The translations under genes were made by a program, and so were the position numbers. Shown here piece after piece: positions 54,485 to 61,942 of a DNA stretch of 64,000 nt. The stretch comes from Bacteroidetes bacterium HGW-Bacteroidetes-8 (GTDB lineage Bacteria; Bacteroidota; Bacteroidia; Bacteroidales; UBA932): assembly GCA_002840895.1 (NCBI GenBank), contig PHCZ01000001.1:186001-250000 (forward strand). Direction: 5' to 3'. The notes under the pieces are model-generated. The model ran no database searches, was not told where the DNA came from, and was given only the letters and a program-made list of their open reading frames with translations. Every line of letters starts with the position of its first letter. The stretch's first letter is position 1.

Positions 54485-55530
54485 GAATTATTGGACTGAT
54501 GTCCGGAACATCCCTTGACGGACTGGATATGTGTTATGTAGAGTTTAACTACAATGAGGGGCGATGGAGTTATAATATTTTAAAGGCAGAAGATGAGGAG
54601 TACCCTCTTGAAATCAAGAATAAGCTGGCCAATGCTCAGACAATGACTGCCCTGGAGTACGCTCTATTCAACTCAGATTACGGTCTCTATCTGGGCCGTC
54701 GTGTGAAGAATTTTATTGATAAGTACAAATTGAAGCCCGATTATATTGCATCACACGGCCACACTATATTCCACCAGCCTTCCAAGCGTTTTACCGCCCA
54801 AATTGGATCCGGAGCCGGAATTGCTGCAGAGAGCGGGGTTAACACCATCTGCGATTTCAGAACAACAGATGTGGCCCTATATGGTCAGGGGGCACCTCTG
54901 GTGCCGGTAGGGGACAGAAATCTCTTTTCTGAGTTTGACTACTGCCTTAATTTAGGTGGGTTCTCAAATATCTCTTTTAATAATTTGGAAGAGAGATATG
55001 CTTATGATATCTCTCCGGTAAACTATGTATTAAATCACTATACCAGAAAAGTGGGACTTGAGTATGATAAAGATGGGGAGATTGCCCGCAGTGGAAAGGT
55101 AAATTCAGATCTCTTAGAAAAACTAAATAGTCTTGATTTTTATACAATAAAGGGGCCGAAGTCATTGGGACGTGAGTGGGTAGAGGAGGTAGTAATTCCA
55201 TTAATAGACTCATATTCAATTGGATTGGAAGATAGGCTTGCAACATACTGTGAACATATAGCATTGGTTACATCCGGACATATTAAAAGTGGAAAAGTTT
55301 TGTTAACCGGAGGAGGTGCCTTTAATAAATTTCTTGTAGAGAGGATGAGTCTCAATGCACCGCAATGTGAATATTATGTTCCGGATTCTATGACTGTTAA
55401 CTTTAAGGAGGCGCTTATATTTGCTTTTTTGGGTGCACTTTATATACACGACATACCAAATTGCCTAAAAAGTGTTACCGGTGCAAAGTACGATAACATA
55501 GGAGGGGCTCTCTATAAAGCTGGTATTTAA
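54478..55530 (+). CDS. anmK: Anhydro-N-acetylmuramic acid kinase
   Basis: AnmK opens and phosphorylates 1,6-anhydro-MurNAc to MurNAc-6-phosphate in cell-wall recycling. The 350-residue protein has the N-terminal GLMSGTSLDGLDMCYVEF, ASHGHTIFHQP near 92, LGGFSNISF near 160 and LLTGGGAFNKFL near 277. Length is normal. It starts 7 bases before the M23 peptidase stop, suggesting translational coupling. Confidence 0.94.
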   Translation: MVRIIGLMSGTSLDGLDMCYVEFNYNEGRWSYNILKAEDEEYPLEIKNKLANAQTMTALEYALFNSDYGLYLGRRVKNFIDKYKLKPDYIASHGHTIFHQPSKRFTAQIGSGAGIAAESGVNTICDFRTTDVALYGQGAPLVPVGDRNLFSEFDYCLNLGGFSNISFNNLEERYAYDISPVNYVLNHYTRKVGLEYDKDGEIARSGKVNSDLLEKLNSLDFYTIKGPKSLGREWVEEVVIPLIDSYSIGLEDRLATYCEHIALVTSGHIKSGKVLLTGGGAFNKFLVERMSLNAPQCEYYVPDSMTVNFKEALIFAFLGALYIHDIPNCLKSVTGAKYDNIGGALYKAGI

Positions 55531-55561
55531 TAATAATTTTTGGTATGTAAGAATAAATTTC

Positions 55562-55569
55562 TATTTTTG
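55562..55569 (+). promoter_or_regulatory. -7 box for rplS
   Basis: TATTTTTG followed by CAGTCC matches TAnnTTTG, 73 bases before the rplS ATG, with TTTTTGG about 20 bases further upstream as a possible -33 element. Confidence 0.6.
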
Positions 55570-55642
55570 CAGTCCCAATTAAAAAAGCAACCTCTTAACA
55601 GAACGGAAGAGTCTTTAACGTTGCGCTAATAAGATTAAAGAG

Positions 55643-56020
55643 ATGGATTTAATTAAAATTGCAGAACAGGCTTTTGCCGCAGAGGTAAAACAATTGCCTG
55701 ATTTTAAGGCAGGTGATACAATCACAGTGACCTATAAAATTAAAGAAGAGAGTAAAGAACGCCTTCAGAAATATCGTGGTGTTGTTATTCAGAGAAGAGG
55801 AACGGGTTCTACAGAGACATTTACTGTACGAAAAATGTCCGGAAATGTAGGTGTTGAAAGGATTTTTCCTATCACATCCCCTTTTATAGACTCTGTTGAG
55901 ATTAACAAACGCGGTAAAGTACGTCGTGCAAGAATCTTCTATTTAAGAGAGCTCACAGGAAAGAAAGCTCGTATTAAAGAGAAAAAATACGTAGCAATTA
56001 AAGCTGCTCTTGCTGAGTAA
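55643..56020 (+). CDS. rplS: 50S ribosomal protein L19
   Basis: The 125-residue protein matches L19 throughout: FKAGDTITVTYKIKE near 21, KYRGVVIQRRGTGSTETFTVRKMSG near 44-68, VERIFPITSPFIDSVEI and RGKVRRARIFYLRE. L19 sits at the 30S-50S interface. A leader of about 70 bases precedes it. tRNA-Arg follows 18 bases after the stop on the same strand and may share its transcript. Confidence 0.98.
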   Translation: MDLIKIAEQAFAAEVKQLPDFKAGDTITVTYKIKEESKERLQKYRGVVIQRRGTGSTETFTVRKMSGNVGVERIFPITSPFIDSVEINKRGKVRRARIFYLRELTGKKARIKEKKYVAIKAALAE

Positions 56021-56038
56021 TTTAATTGATTATATACC

Positions 56039-56112
56039 GGCCCCGTAGCTCAACTGAATAGAGTATCTGACTACGGATCAGACGGTTACAGGTTTGAATC
56101 CTGTCGGGGTCA
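56039..56112 (+). tRNA. tRNA-Arg (anticodon ACG)
   Basis: A full cloverleaf is readable: acceptor GGCCCCG (56039-56045) pairs with CGGGGTC (56105-56111) with one G-U; D-arm GCTC/GAGT; anticodon stem TCTGA/TCAGA around loop CTACGGA with ACG at 56073-56075; T-arm ACAGG-TTTGAAT-CCTGT; discriminator A at 56112. The next bases are CTA, so CCA is not encoded here. The displaced copy at the right end of the integrated element does read ACCA. Confidence 0.96.
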
Positions 56113-56113
56113 C
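56100..56113 (+). repeat. Left attachment repeat (attL core)
   Basis: CCTGTCGGGGTCAC, covering the T-arm 3' strand and acceptor 3' strand of tRNA-Arg. Identical to 59815-59828. Confidence 0.85.
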
Positions 56114-56125
56114 TAATAAAATAGC

Positions 56126-56170
56126 AAACAACTCTGTAGTTCAATGAATTACAGAGTTGTTTTGTTTTTA
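56126..56170 (+). terminator. Rho-independent terminator after tRNA-Arg, supplied by the element
   Basis: AAACAACTCTGTA (56126-56138) pairs perfectly with TACAGAGTTGTTT (56150-56162) around an 11-base loop, followed by TGTTTTT. It can end the tRNA transcript and lies within the inserted DNA. Confidence 0.75.
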
Positions 56171-56194
56171 GGGGGAGATTAAGGGGGAGACTTT
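56171..56194 (+). repeat. GGGGGAG double repeat near the left end of the element
   Basis: GGGGGAGATT-AA-GGGGGAGACTTT: two half units in tandem. The same 24-bp block, with two changed bases in the spacer, occurs at 59678-59701 near the right end. Its form and places suit integrase arm-type binding sites. Confidence 0.7.
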
Positions 56195-56212
56195 GCCGAT
56201 AAATGATTGGAT

Positions 56213-57223
56213 TTAAGATAAAGGACGGCACTTTTTAAACGAACGAATCTTGATTCTTAGGCTTGACTTGTCTTCTAGCGGGAACACTCTTGAAATATTC
56301 ATTACTTTATCGGTAAAGTCGTTTTGGTTTGTTTCCTCATTTTTATAGTAATAAATAATAATTTCTTTACACTCCTTTTTGCAAAATATCTCCTTCAAAA
56401 GAACTCTATCGCTCAATCCACAAGAGTGTCCCATTATATGAACTCTGTACTCAGTGCCAGTAAGATTATTAATAAGATTGCTATAATTGTCTCGTTCCAG
56501 GTACATAAAAGACTTAAAATATTTTAAATACCCGTTATTGTTTTCTTGCTCGATTTGTAGATACTTTGGGTCTGATTCGTCACCGTATCCAAAAATTATA
56601 GAGTCGGGATTATTAACAGAACCGTGAATATGTATTGGCGCAATGGAGTGATCACTGAAGTAAGAATTATTTTCTAATTCACTAATATACTGGTCCAGCG
56701 TGCTAGTATAATTAAAGTTTAAAAAAATTAATTTATAGGCATATTTATCAATACTCTTCGATGTAGTTTCTAAAATATTTCCAAAGTGGTCCAAGATTGC
56801 ACCTTTTGTAATCTCCTTAGGTATATTGTTATTTATGTGATTTATATATTTTATAAACTCCTCTCTAACATCGGAAAATTCCTTGTTGAGTTTAGAAACC
56901 TGTGCTAAATCTTTTGCACTTACAAGTGAGCTGAAATAACTCCTTTCTACGCCTTCCCAGCTGTTATTAGTTCTTTCGGAAAACATTCTTTTGAAAAATG
57001 AGTTGCCATATGTTATGTTATAATCCAAAATACTGTTAATATCAAACTTACTCCAGTTATAACCTGAGCCAAAACTTAATATCTTATTTCCTGTACTTGA
57101 AAATTGATTTTTCTTCAATTGTGCAAAAGACTCCTCCAAAAGCCATAAAATAAAACTATTGGTGTCAGTTTTGAGCCCGTGGGCCAAGTCAAAGCCATTA
57201 CCTATTATAAAAAGATCGACCAT
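56213..57223 (-). CDS. AbiH-family abortive-infection protein
   Basis: The 336-residue protein has the AbiH hallmarks: N-terminal LFIIGNGFDLAHGLKTD (4-20), a central LIFLNFNYTSTLDQYI near 176, the PIHIHGSVNN motif near 200, FGYGDE, and VHIMGHSCGLSDRVLL near 272. AbiH was first described as a phage-exclusion protein in lactococci; its biochemical activity is not firmly known. Here it is the last gene of a three-gene cargo, 3 bases after a membrane coiled-coil protein. The host-interface role is inferred from family and context. Confidence 0.85.
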   Translation of the reverse strand: MVDLFIIGNGFDLAHGLKTDTNSFILWLLEESFAQLKKNQFSSTGNKILSFGSGYNWSKFDINSILDYNITYGNSFFKRMFSERTNNSWEGVERSYFSSLVSAKDLAQVSKLNKEFSDVREEFIKYINHINNNIPKEITKGAILDHFGNILETTSKSIDKYAYKLIFLNFNYTSTLDQYISELENNSYFSDHSIAPIHIHGSVNNPDSIIFGYGDESDPKYLQIEQENNNGYLKYFKSFMYLERDNYSNLINNLTGTEYRVHIMGHSCGLSDRVLLKEIFCKKECKEIIIYYYKNEETNQNDFTDKVMNISRVFPLEDKSSLRIKIRSFKKCRPLS

Positions 57224-57226
57224 AAT

Positions 57227-57859
57227 CTACTTAGAGCTACCTTGATTAGACTTCTCCACAAGATCAAAATATGCTTTCATAAGAGCTTCATATTTAACCT
57301 GTATAGCTGGGTAGTTTTTATGGGCTCTTATTTTTAAATTTGTCTCATCAATAATAACAAATGCCGAGTTAAAGGGCTTGCTTAATTTTTGGTCAGCTTG
57401 CAACATTGAAGTGGTTACTTTACTTATGGAGTACCCGACCATACTCATAACAATTGTAGTGTTTTGTATCCATTTACTATCCTCTCCTACGTTTAAAGTG
57501 CGTAATAAGCTGCCTAAAAAATAGGAAATTCCGTGTAAAATTTTTCCGGATGAAGTCGCAATTGTTCCCGCTAGATATAAAAGGTGTGCGCTTATTCTGT
57601 CGCCCTGTTCCTCCAGCTTCCCTTTTATAGTGTTTATTTCGTTAACTTTATTTCTAAGAAATTCTATATCCTTTTTTATTTCAAATGCCCTGTAAATTTG
57701 GTATCCTATTAGTAAGGTAACCGAAACGGCGATTGAGGCCGCAATTAAACCAAAATAGCCAATAGGATCAATTTGTATAGGGCTGAATTCAAAAAAGTAT
57801 AGCACAATTGAAGCTGTAGATAATATAATTGCTAAAAAGCTTAAGTAACTGTTTTTCAT
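57227..57859 (-). CDS. Two-helix membrane protein with coiled coil, AbiH partner
   Basis: I do not recognise a family for this 210-residue protein. It has two N-terminal transmembrane helices (about 5-24 and 34-56), then a charged helical stretch likely to form a coiled coil (about 60-92). A mixed region (about 93-210) follows with two weakly hydrophobic stretches and no catalytic motif. The bulk probably faces the cytoplasm. It starts 15 bases after the channel-like gene and ends 3 bases before AbiH, so the three are almost certainly expressed together. Confidence 0.7.
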   Translation of the reverse strand: MKNSYLSFLAIILSTASIVLYFFEFSPIQIDPIGYFGLIAASIAVSVTLLIGYQIYRAFEIKKDIEFLRNKVNEINTIKGKLEEQGDRISAHLLYLAGTIATSSGKILHGISYFLGSLLRTLNVGEDSKWIQNTTIVMSMVGYSISKVTTSMLQADQKLSKPFNSAFVIIDETNLKIRAHKNYPAIQVKYEALMKAYFDLVEKSNQGSSK

Positions 57860-57874
57860 AGTATAACTTGTTTA

Positions 57875-58447
57875 TTAATCATTAATAATGTCAATAGATG
57901 AGCCTAACTTAGATTTTCCAAAATCTTTAAAATTGGACAAGAGAATAATTACTATATACAAAAAAAGAAACGACTCAAGAATAGAACATAGCTTTGCCCA
58001 AAAGGAGACAGGGCGGATATCGCTTAAACCACTTCCGGAGATAAAATCAACGCTAAAACAAAAAAAGTCGAATAAGGATTGAAAAAAACCAGGTACGATG
58101 CTTCCGGTAAATGAGCCGTTATCAAGTAGGTAGATTGTATTATATATTGAAGCGAATAAGTAGGAAATTACAATAACAAATATAATAAAGTGAGTGACGA
58201 ATTGTTTGAAGTTAACTTTTTTGAATACAAAGTGGTAAGGTAGAGAGTGGAGCTCTATCGCAAGCACCGAAATTAAGAAAAGGTATATCAGGCTAAACGC
58301 CCTAAAGAAGCCCCGCGCCTCTTCGCCTTCTAGATTAGAATAGAAGTACATGGTATACTGTAAAAGGGTAAAGAAAATTGAAGTGAATACCACCCTAGTA
58401 TAGTGCTTTTTAAATGACGGCCAAGCAATATCATTATTTTTCGCCAT
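57875..58447 (-). CDS. Ion-channel-like membrane protein with altered selectivity filter
   Basis: The 190-residue protein has helices at about 17-36, 47-66, 84-107 and 150-172. Residues 129-171 align without gaps to the pore loop and inner helix of the two-TM potassium-channel family (Ion_trans_2): FSV at 131-133, DIRP at 143-146, K152-L, I156-x-E158. The filter signature TVGYGD is replaced by GSGLSD (138-143), so K+ selectivity is doubtful. It begins 13 bases after the integrase stop and leads the cargo. Channel identity is inferred from this alignment. Confidence 0.65.
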   Translation of the reverse strand: MAKNNDIAWPSFKKHYTRVVFTSIFFTLLQYTMYFYSNLEGEEARGFFRAFSLIYLFLISVLAIELHSLPYHFVFKKVNFKQFVTHFIIFVIVISYLFASIYNTIYLLDNGSFTGSIVPGFFQSLFDFFCFSVDFISGSGLSDIRPVSFWAKLCSILESFLFLYIVIILLSNFKDFGKSKLGSSIDIIND

Positions 58448-58460
58448 AAACTTAAAATGA

Positions 58461-59675
58461 TTAAGATTTAAAGAATTCGTGATTTGCTAATATCTGAGCG
58501 TTCTGCTCCTTAGGAATCTTTATATATTTCATAAAGGCTTTTTCGGTCTTATGCCCGGTTATTTTCATTATTGAAATCGGCGAGATCCCGGCGAGGTACA
58601 TATTTGTCGCTCCGGATCTCCGCGCAGTATGTGTTGTAACCAATTCCCACTTCTCTTTTGTTTCAACGTACACCCTTTTTCCCTCGGACCTAGTTACGCT
58701 AACTTTTTCATTGATCTCTGCAATCTTTGCGATTTCTTTGATTTGCTTATTTAGAGTAGCATTCGTAATGGTTGGTAGGACGTAATTATACTGTTCGAGT
58801 ATTTCCTTCACCCGGGGGTGCATCGGTATTATAACGCTATCTTTTGTTTTTTGTGGTACCTTATATATAAGGCCATTTTTAATATTGTCTCCCGTAAGAA
58901 CCGAGTAATCTGAAAACCTCATTGCGGTGTAGCATCCAACAATAAACAGGGCCTTAGTTTTTTTATAGCTCCCAGGTACAGTTGTGGTATATATTCGGTT
59001 AATCTCCTCCGGAGTCAGATAAATACTATCGTATTCCTCCTGAGACTTTTTAAAATCCTCAACGCTATCACTCACGTTATGGCCACGCTTCCTTGCGTCA
59101 TTAATCACAGCCTTTATATTTTTGATGTGAGTTGCAACGTGATTGATGCTCGGCATTCTACCTTTGCTTTTGCCTCTTTCAATTACCCTGCTTTCAATTT
59201 TTCTCTTAAATGTATCGAGGTACTTGTAATTAACATCTTCAATCTCACAATCGGGCGCGATCTGAGTTAAGGCGTTTAGCGAGGTGATATAAGATTTTAT
59301 ATTAGACTTTTGCCTATCCCTATTAATATACTCACGGAATATACTAAAAAAAGAGTTTTTAATTTCCGAGTCTGGACCTTTTACCCTAAATAATTTGTCT
59401 AAGCCATCTCGGATAAATTTTGGATTAGGTGAGTCGCAACTTAAAGACAACTCCCTTATAATAGACTCATATCGGTTAAGCTTATTATTGATTTTTTTTG
59501 CCTCTTGATATTCCCTTACCTCCCTTATACGCTGAGTCTCGGTATTCCAGTACTGCACCGGTATTTTTATAGAGGTTGAATATTTTAAATATTTCGGCTG
59601 CCCAAAATATACGTGAATATTAATTACGCTATCTTTGTCCGAAGGGCTTTTTAAGTAGAAATTAATCGTAATCAT
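58461..59675 (-). CDS. int: Tyrosine-type site-specific integrase
   Basis: The 404-residue protein is a phage-type integrase. It has an N-terminal arm-binding-like region (about 1-90), a SAM-like core-binding domain (about 105-205), and a catalytic domain with R253, K276/K278, H349-x-x-R352, H375 and the nucleophile Y384 (FMKYIKI). This layout is common in Bacteroidota integrative elements. It sits beside the right att repeat, transcribed inward, and a GGGGGAG double repeat ends 2 bases before its ATG, where bound integrase could repress it. Confidence 0.93.
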   Translation of the reverse strand: MITINFYLKSPSDKDSVINIHVYFGQPKYLKYSTSIKIPVQYWNTETQRIREVREYQEAKKINNKLNRYESIIRELSLSCDSPNPKFIRDGLDKLFRVKGPDSEIKNSFFSIFREYINRDRQKSNIKSYITSLNALTQIAPDCEIEDVNYKYLDTFKRKIESRVIERGKSKGRMPSINHVATHIKNIKAVINDARKRGHNVSDSVEDFKKSQEEYDSIYLTPEEINRIYTTTVPGSYKKTKALFIVGCYTAMRFSDYSVLTGDNIKNGLIYKVPQKTKDSVIIPMHPRVKEILEQYNYVLPTITNATLNKQIKEIAKIAEINEKVSVTRSEGKRVYVETKEKWELVTTHTARRSGATNMYLAGISPISIMKITGHKTEKAFMKYIKIPKEQNAQILANHEFFKS

Positions 59676-59677
59676 AC

Positions 59678-59701
59678 GGGGGAGATTTCGGGGGAGACTT
59701 T
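59678..59701 (+). repeat. GGGGGAG double repeat near the right end, overlapping the int 5' region
   Basis: GGGGGAGATT-TC-GGGGGAGACTTT: 22 of 24 bases match 56171-56194 in the same orientation. It lies 2 bases upstream of the integrase ATG and about 115 bases inside the right att repeat. Confidence 0.7.
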
Positions 59702-59814
59702 AAAGCAACTCTAGTTAATTGTAAAAGTAAATAAAGATTAAATAAAAATACAATAAACATCTAAGCATTAACAATAATTTGTTTAATAAATAAATAAAAA
59801 ATAAAGTACATATC

Positions 59815-59828
59815 CCTGTCGGGGTCAC
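59815..59828 (+). repeat. Right attachment repeat (attR core)
   Basis: CCTGTCGGGGTCAC, identical to the tRNA-Arg 3' end at 56100-56113. The next bases complete ACCA, preserving the CCA of the original tRNA gene. Confidence 0.85.
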
Positions 59829-59831
59829 CAT

Positions 59832-59870
59832 AAAAAGAGGTTGTATTGAAGAGGCAATCTCTTTTTTTTT
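59832..59870. terminator. Displaced tRNA-Arg terminator / histidine kinase terminator
   Basis: AAAAAGAGGTTG (59832-59843) pairs with CAATCTCTTTTT (59855-59866), one G-T pair, with an 11-base loop and T run to 59870. It was probably the tRNA terminator before insertion and also lies 11 bases past the stop of the minus-strand kinase. Confidence 0.65.
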
Positions 59871-59880
59871 GCTGATCTAT

Positions 59881-61914
59881 TTAGTATCGAATTTGCCTGT
59901 ATGGAAGTGTAAAGTAGAACGCAGAGCCCTCTCCTTCTGTACTCTCTGCAAAAATCTCTCCCCCATTCTTTTCTACAAACTCCTTGCACAGAATCAAGCC
60001 CAATCCGGTGCTGTATTCATTATTTGTCCCAGGGCGTCCGGTAATTGCATTAAGTGAGAAAATCTCTTTAAGCATAACCTCAGGTATTCCTATACCTGTG
60101 TCTTTAACAGAGATAACAACTTTATTATTACGGATACTCTCCCAGACTACAATCTCACCCCCGTCATTTGTAAATTTAATAGAGTTTGAGACCAGGTTTC
60201 GGAATATGATATTAAGCATATCCTTATCTGCAAAGACCATCGTCTCATTCCTGATATTATTGATTAATCCTATGTTTTTATTATTGGCACTCTCCTTTAA
60301 AATCAGAAGAGACTCCTCTAATGTCGAGTTAAGGTTTAAAATTTTGGGTGCAAACTCCATATGCCCTATCTGAGATCTCGCCCAGGTTAGTAAATTAGTA
60401 ATAAGCTCCATACTCTTTTGGGAAGATTTGAGAATTACCGATGCACACTCCTCAGCCCCCTTTAAATTCTTATCGTTGATATTATCTATCAACAGCTCTG
60501 TCAGCCCTTTTACAGCTCCAAAAGGTCCCTTCAAATCGTGAGCAATAATTGAGAAAAATTTATCTTTACTAGCAACTGCATCTTTGAGTTCATCTGTTTG
60601 CTTTGAAATGATTTCATTTTTAGTATTAAGCTCTTCAAGAAGTGATTTGAGTTTTCTGTTTTTTCTGGAGACTGTGATTGTAGCAATAAATGAGAAGAGA
60701 AGGAAAAATGCAAAGAACCCAAGCAGCATCACCATTCTTAAATTACGATTCTTAAGTTCGGTCTCTCTTTTTGCAAACTGATAGTCCATCTGTTCGAGCA
60801 AAAGTTTTAATCTCAACTCTTCGAAAACGAAGTGTTTAGAAAGCTCTTCATTATTTTTAATAAAGGCGATAGCATTTTTATAATCTCCACTAGTACTGTA
60901 ACACCTTTGAAGTACTGTATTGATTAAATATTCGTAAAGTCGGATGTTATATTTTTTTGAGAGCTGCAGTGCTTCAAGTGCTAATTCAATCGCTTTTGGT
61001 ATGTCATTGATGTTCTCTATATAAACAAGAGACTTATTATAGAGAACAAGTGGAAGATCAAAATAGTAACCAGACTGCTTTATATCGGATATAATTTTGT
61101 CAAAAAGCACTATAGCTTCATTAGTTTGCCCTGTAGCCCTAAGATGGGATGCGTAAATTATTTCTGTAGAGATAATTGTGCTTTTTGAATTGGATAACTC
61201 TGCATAAAGTTTTGCTTGTGAAATATAGAAGAGAAGCGTGTCTGCAGATTTTTTGAAATTGGGAACCAATGAGATAGCATCTTTATATGGAAGTTTGTCA
61301 ATAAAGATGTAGGAATTGAATGAATCAAATTCAGGATTTTTAGATAAGAATTCGTACTGTGTTGCGGCGAGCCTGTTATAGGTTTTTGCAATCTCCAAAG
61401 AGTCGTAGGTGCTCGTAAAATATTCCAGGGCACTATTGAGATAGCTGAATGCTAACTTATAGTTGTTAGATGCCCTTAGTGTCTCTCCGATATCGTTTTT
61501 CAAGATTGAGACCTCTCTCTTCATTGATCTCTTTTCATAGTAATCAAGAGCGCTATTGAGCCTGTCTGCAGATTTATTATAATCTCCCCATTTTTTCCAG
61601 GCAATACCGGAAAGATGATTTGCTCTTGCATTTTCATCTTTCAACCCCAATGAGTCTGTTAAATGAATAGCCTTCTCTGCAAAGGATACTGCTACAGATG
61701 AGTTCTCCTCAATTTCGCACAACTCCAGAAGGTAGAGAGCTCTTTTTTTGCTGTTTTTCTCGCTGTTATATAAATGAGTAAGCGAGTCCTTTGATCTCTC
61801 TTTGGAGCTATTAATAAAATCGACAGAGTCTCTTTGGGAGTAGGATGAAGCGTATGACTCTACTTTTAAAATAACTAGAAGGAGTAAAATAAGAGATATT
61901 TTTAATGAATTCAT
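59881..61914 (-). CDS. Sensor histidine kinase with periplasmic TPR domain
   Basis: The 677-residue protein has a signal peptide (about 1-22), TPR-like helical repeats (about 60-400), one transmembrane helix (about 405-425), and a coiled linker. The kinase core follows: H box FFSIIAHDLKGPFG near 468, N box IIFRNLVSNSIKF near 580, G1 DTGIGIPE and G2 STGLGLILCKEF. It has no receiver domain and no response-regulator gene is adjacent, so its partner is elsewhere. It follows the cardiolipin synthase gene by 28 bases. Confidence 0.9.
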   Translation of the reverse strand: MNSLKISLILLLLVILKVESYASSYSQRDSVDFINSSKERSKDSLTHLYNSEKNSKKRALYLLELCEIEENSSVAVSFAEKAIHLTDSLGLKDENARANHLSGIAWKKWGDYNKSADRLNSALDYYEKRSMKREVSILKNDIGETLRASNNYKLAFSYLNSALEYFTSTYDSLEIAKTYNRLAATQYEFLSKNPEFDSFNSYIFIDKLPYKDAISLVPNFKKSADTLLFYISQAKLYAELSNSKSTIISTEIIYASHLRATGQTNEAIVLFDKIISDIKQSGYYFDLPLVLYNKSLVYIENINDIPKAIELALEALQLSKKYNIRLYEYLINTVLQRCYSTSGDYKNAIAFIKNNEELSKHFVFEELRLKLLLEQMDYQFAKRETELKNRNLRMVMLLGFFAFFLLFSFIATITVSRKNRKLKSLLEELNTKNEIISKQTDELKDAVASKDKFFSIIAHDLKGPFGAVKGLTELLIDNINDKNLKGAEECASVILKSSQKSMELITNLLTWARSQIGHMEFAPKILNLNSTLEESLLILKESANNKNIGLINNIRNETMVFADKDMLNIIFRNLVSNSIKFTNDGGEIVVWESIRNNKVVISVKDTGIGIPEVMLKEIFSLNAITGRPGTNNEYSTGLGLILCKEFVEKNGGEIFAESTEGEGSAFYFTLPYRQIRY

Positions 61915-61942
61915 AGCTAAAACATAATTGTACTATTTATCT

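Larger units (their letters stand above)
56100..59828. mobile_element. 3.7-kb integrated element in the 3' end of tRNA-Arg
   Basis: A 14-bp direct repeat, CCTGTCGGGGTCAC, occurs at 56100-56113 (tRNA 3' end) and 59815-59828 and bounds the element. Inside lie a tyrosine integrase beside the right end, three cargo genes on the same strand, and paired GGGGGAG repeats near each end. The right copy continues CCA and is followed by a terminator-like hairpin, which fits the displaced tRNA 3' end. It has no replication, conjugation or virion genes, so it is a minimal integrative element. Confidence 0.88.

Noticed and set aside
57227-57859. Middle cargo protein as a known toxin, holin or signalling-nucleotide effector
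   Set aside because: Two membrane helices and a coiled coil are visible, but no motif supports any named family.
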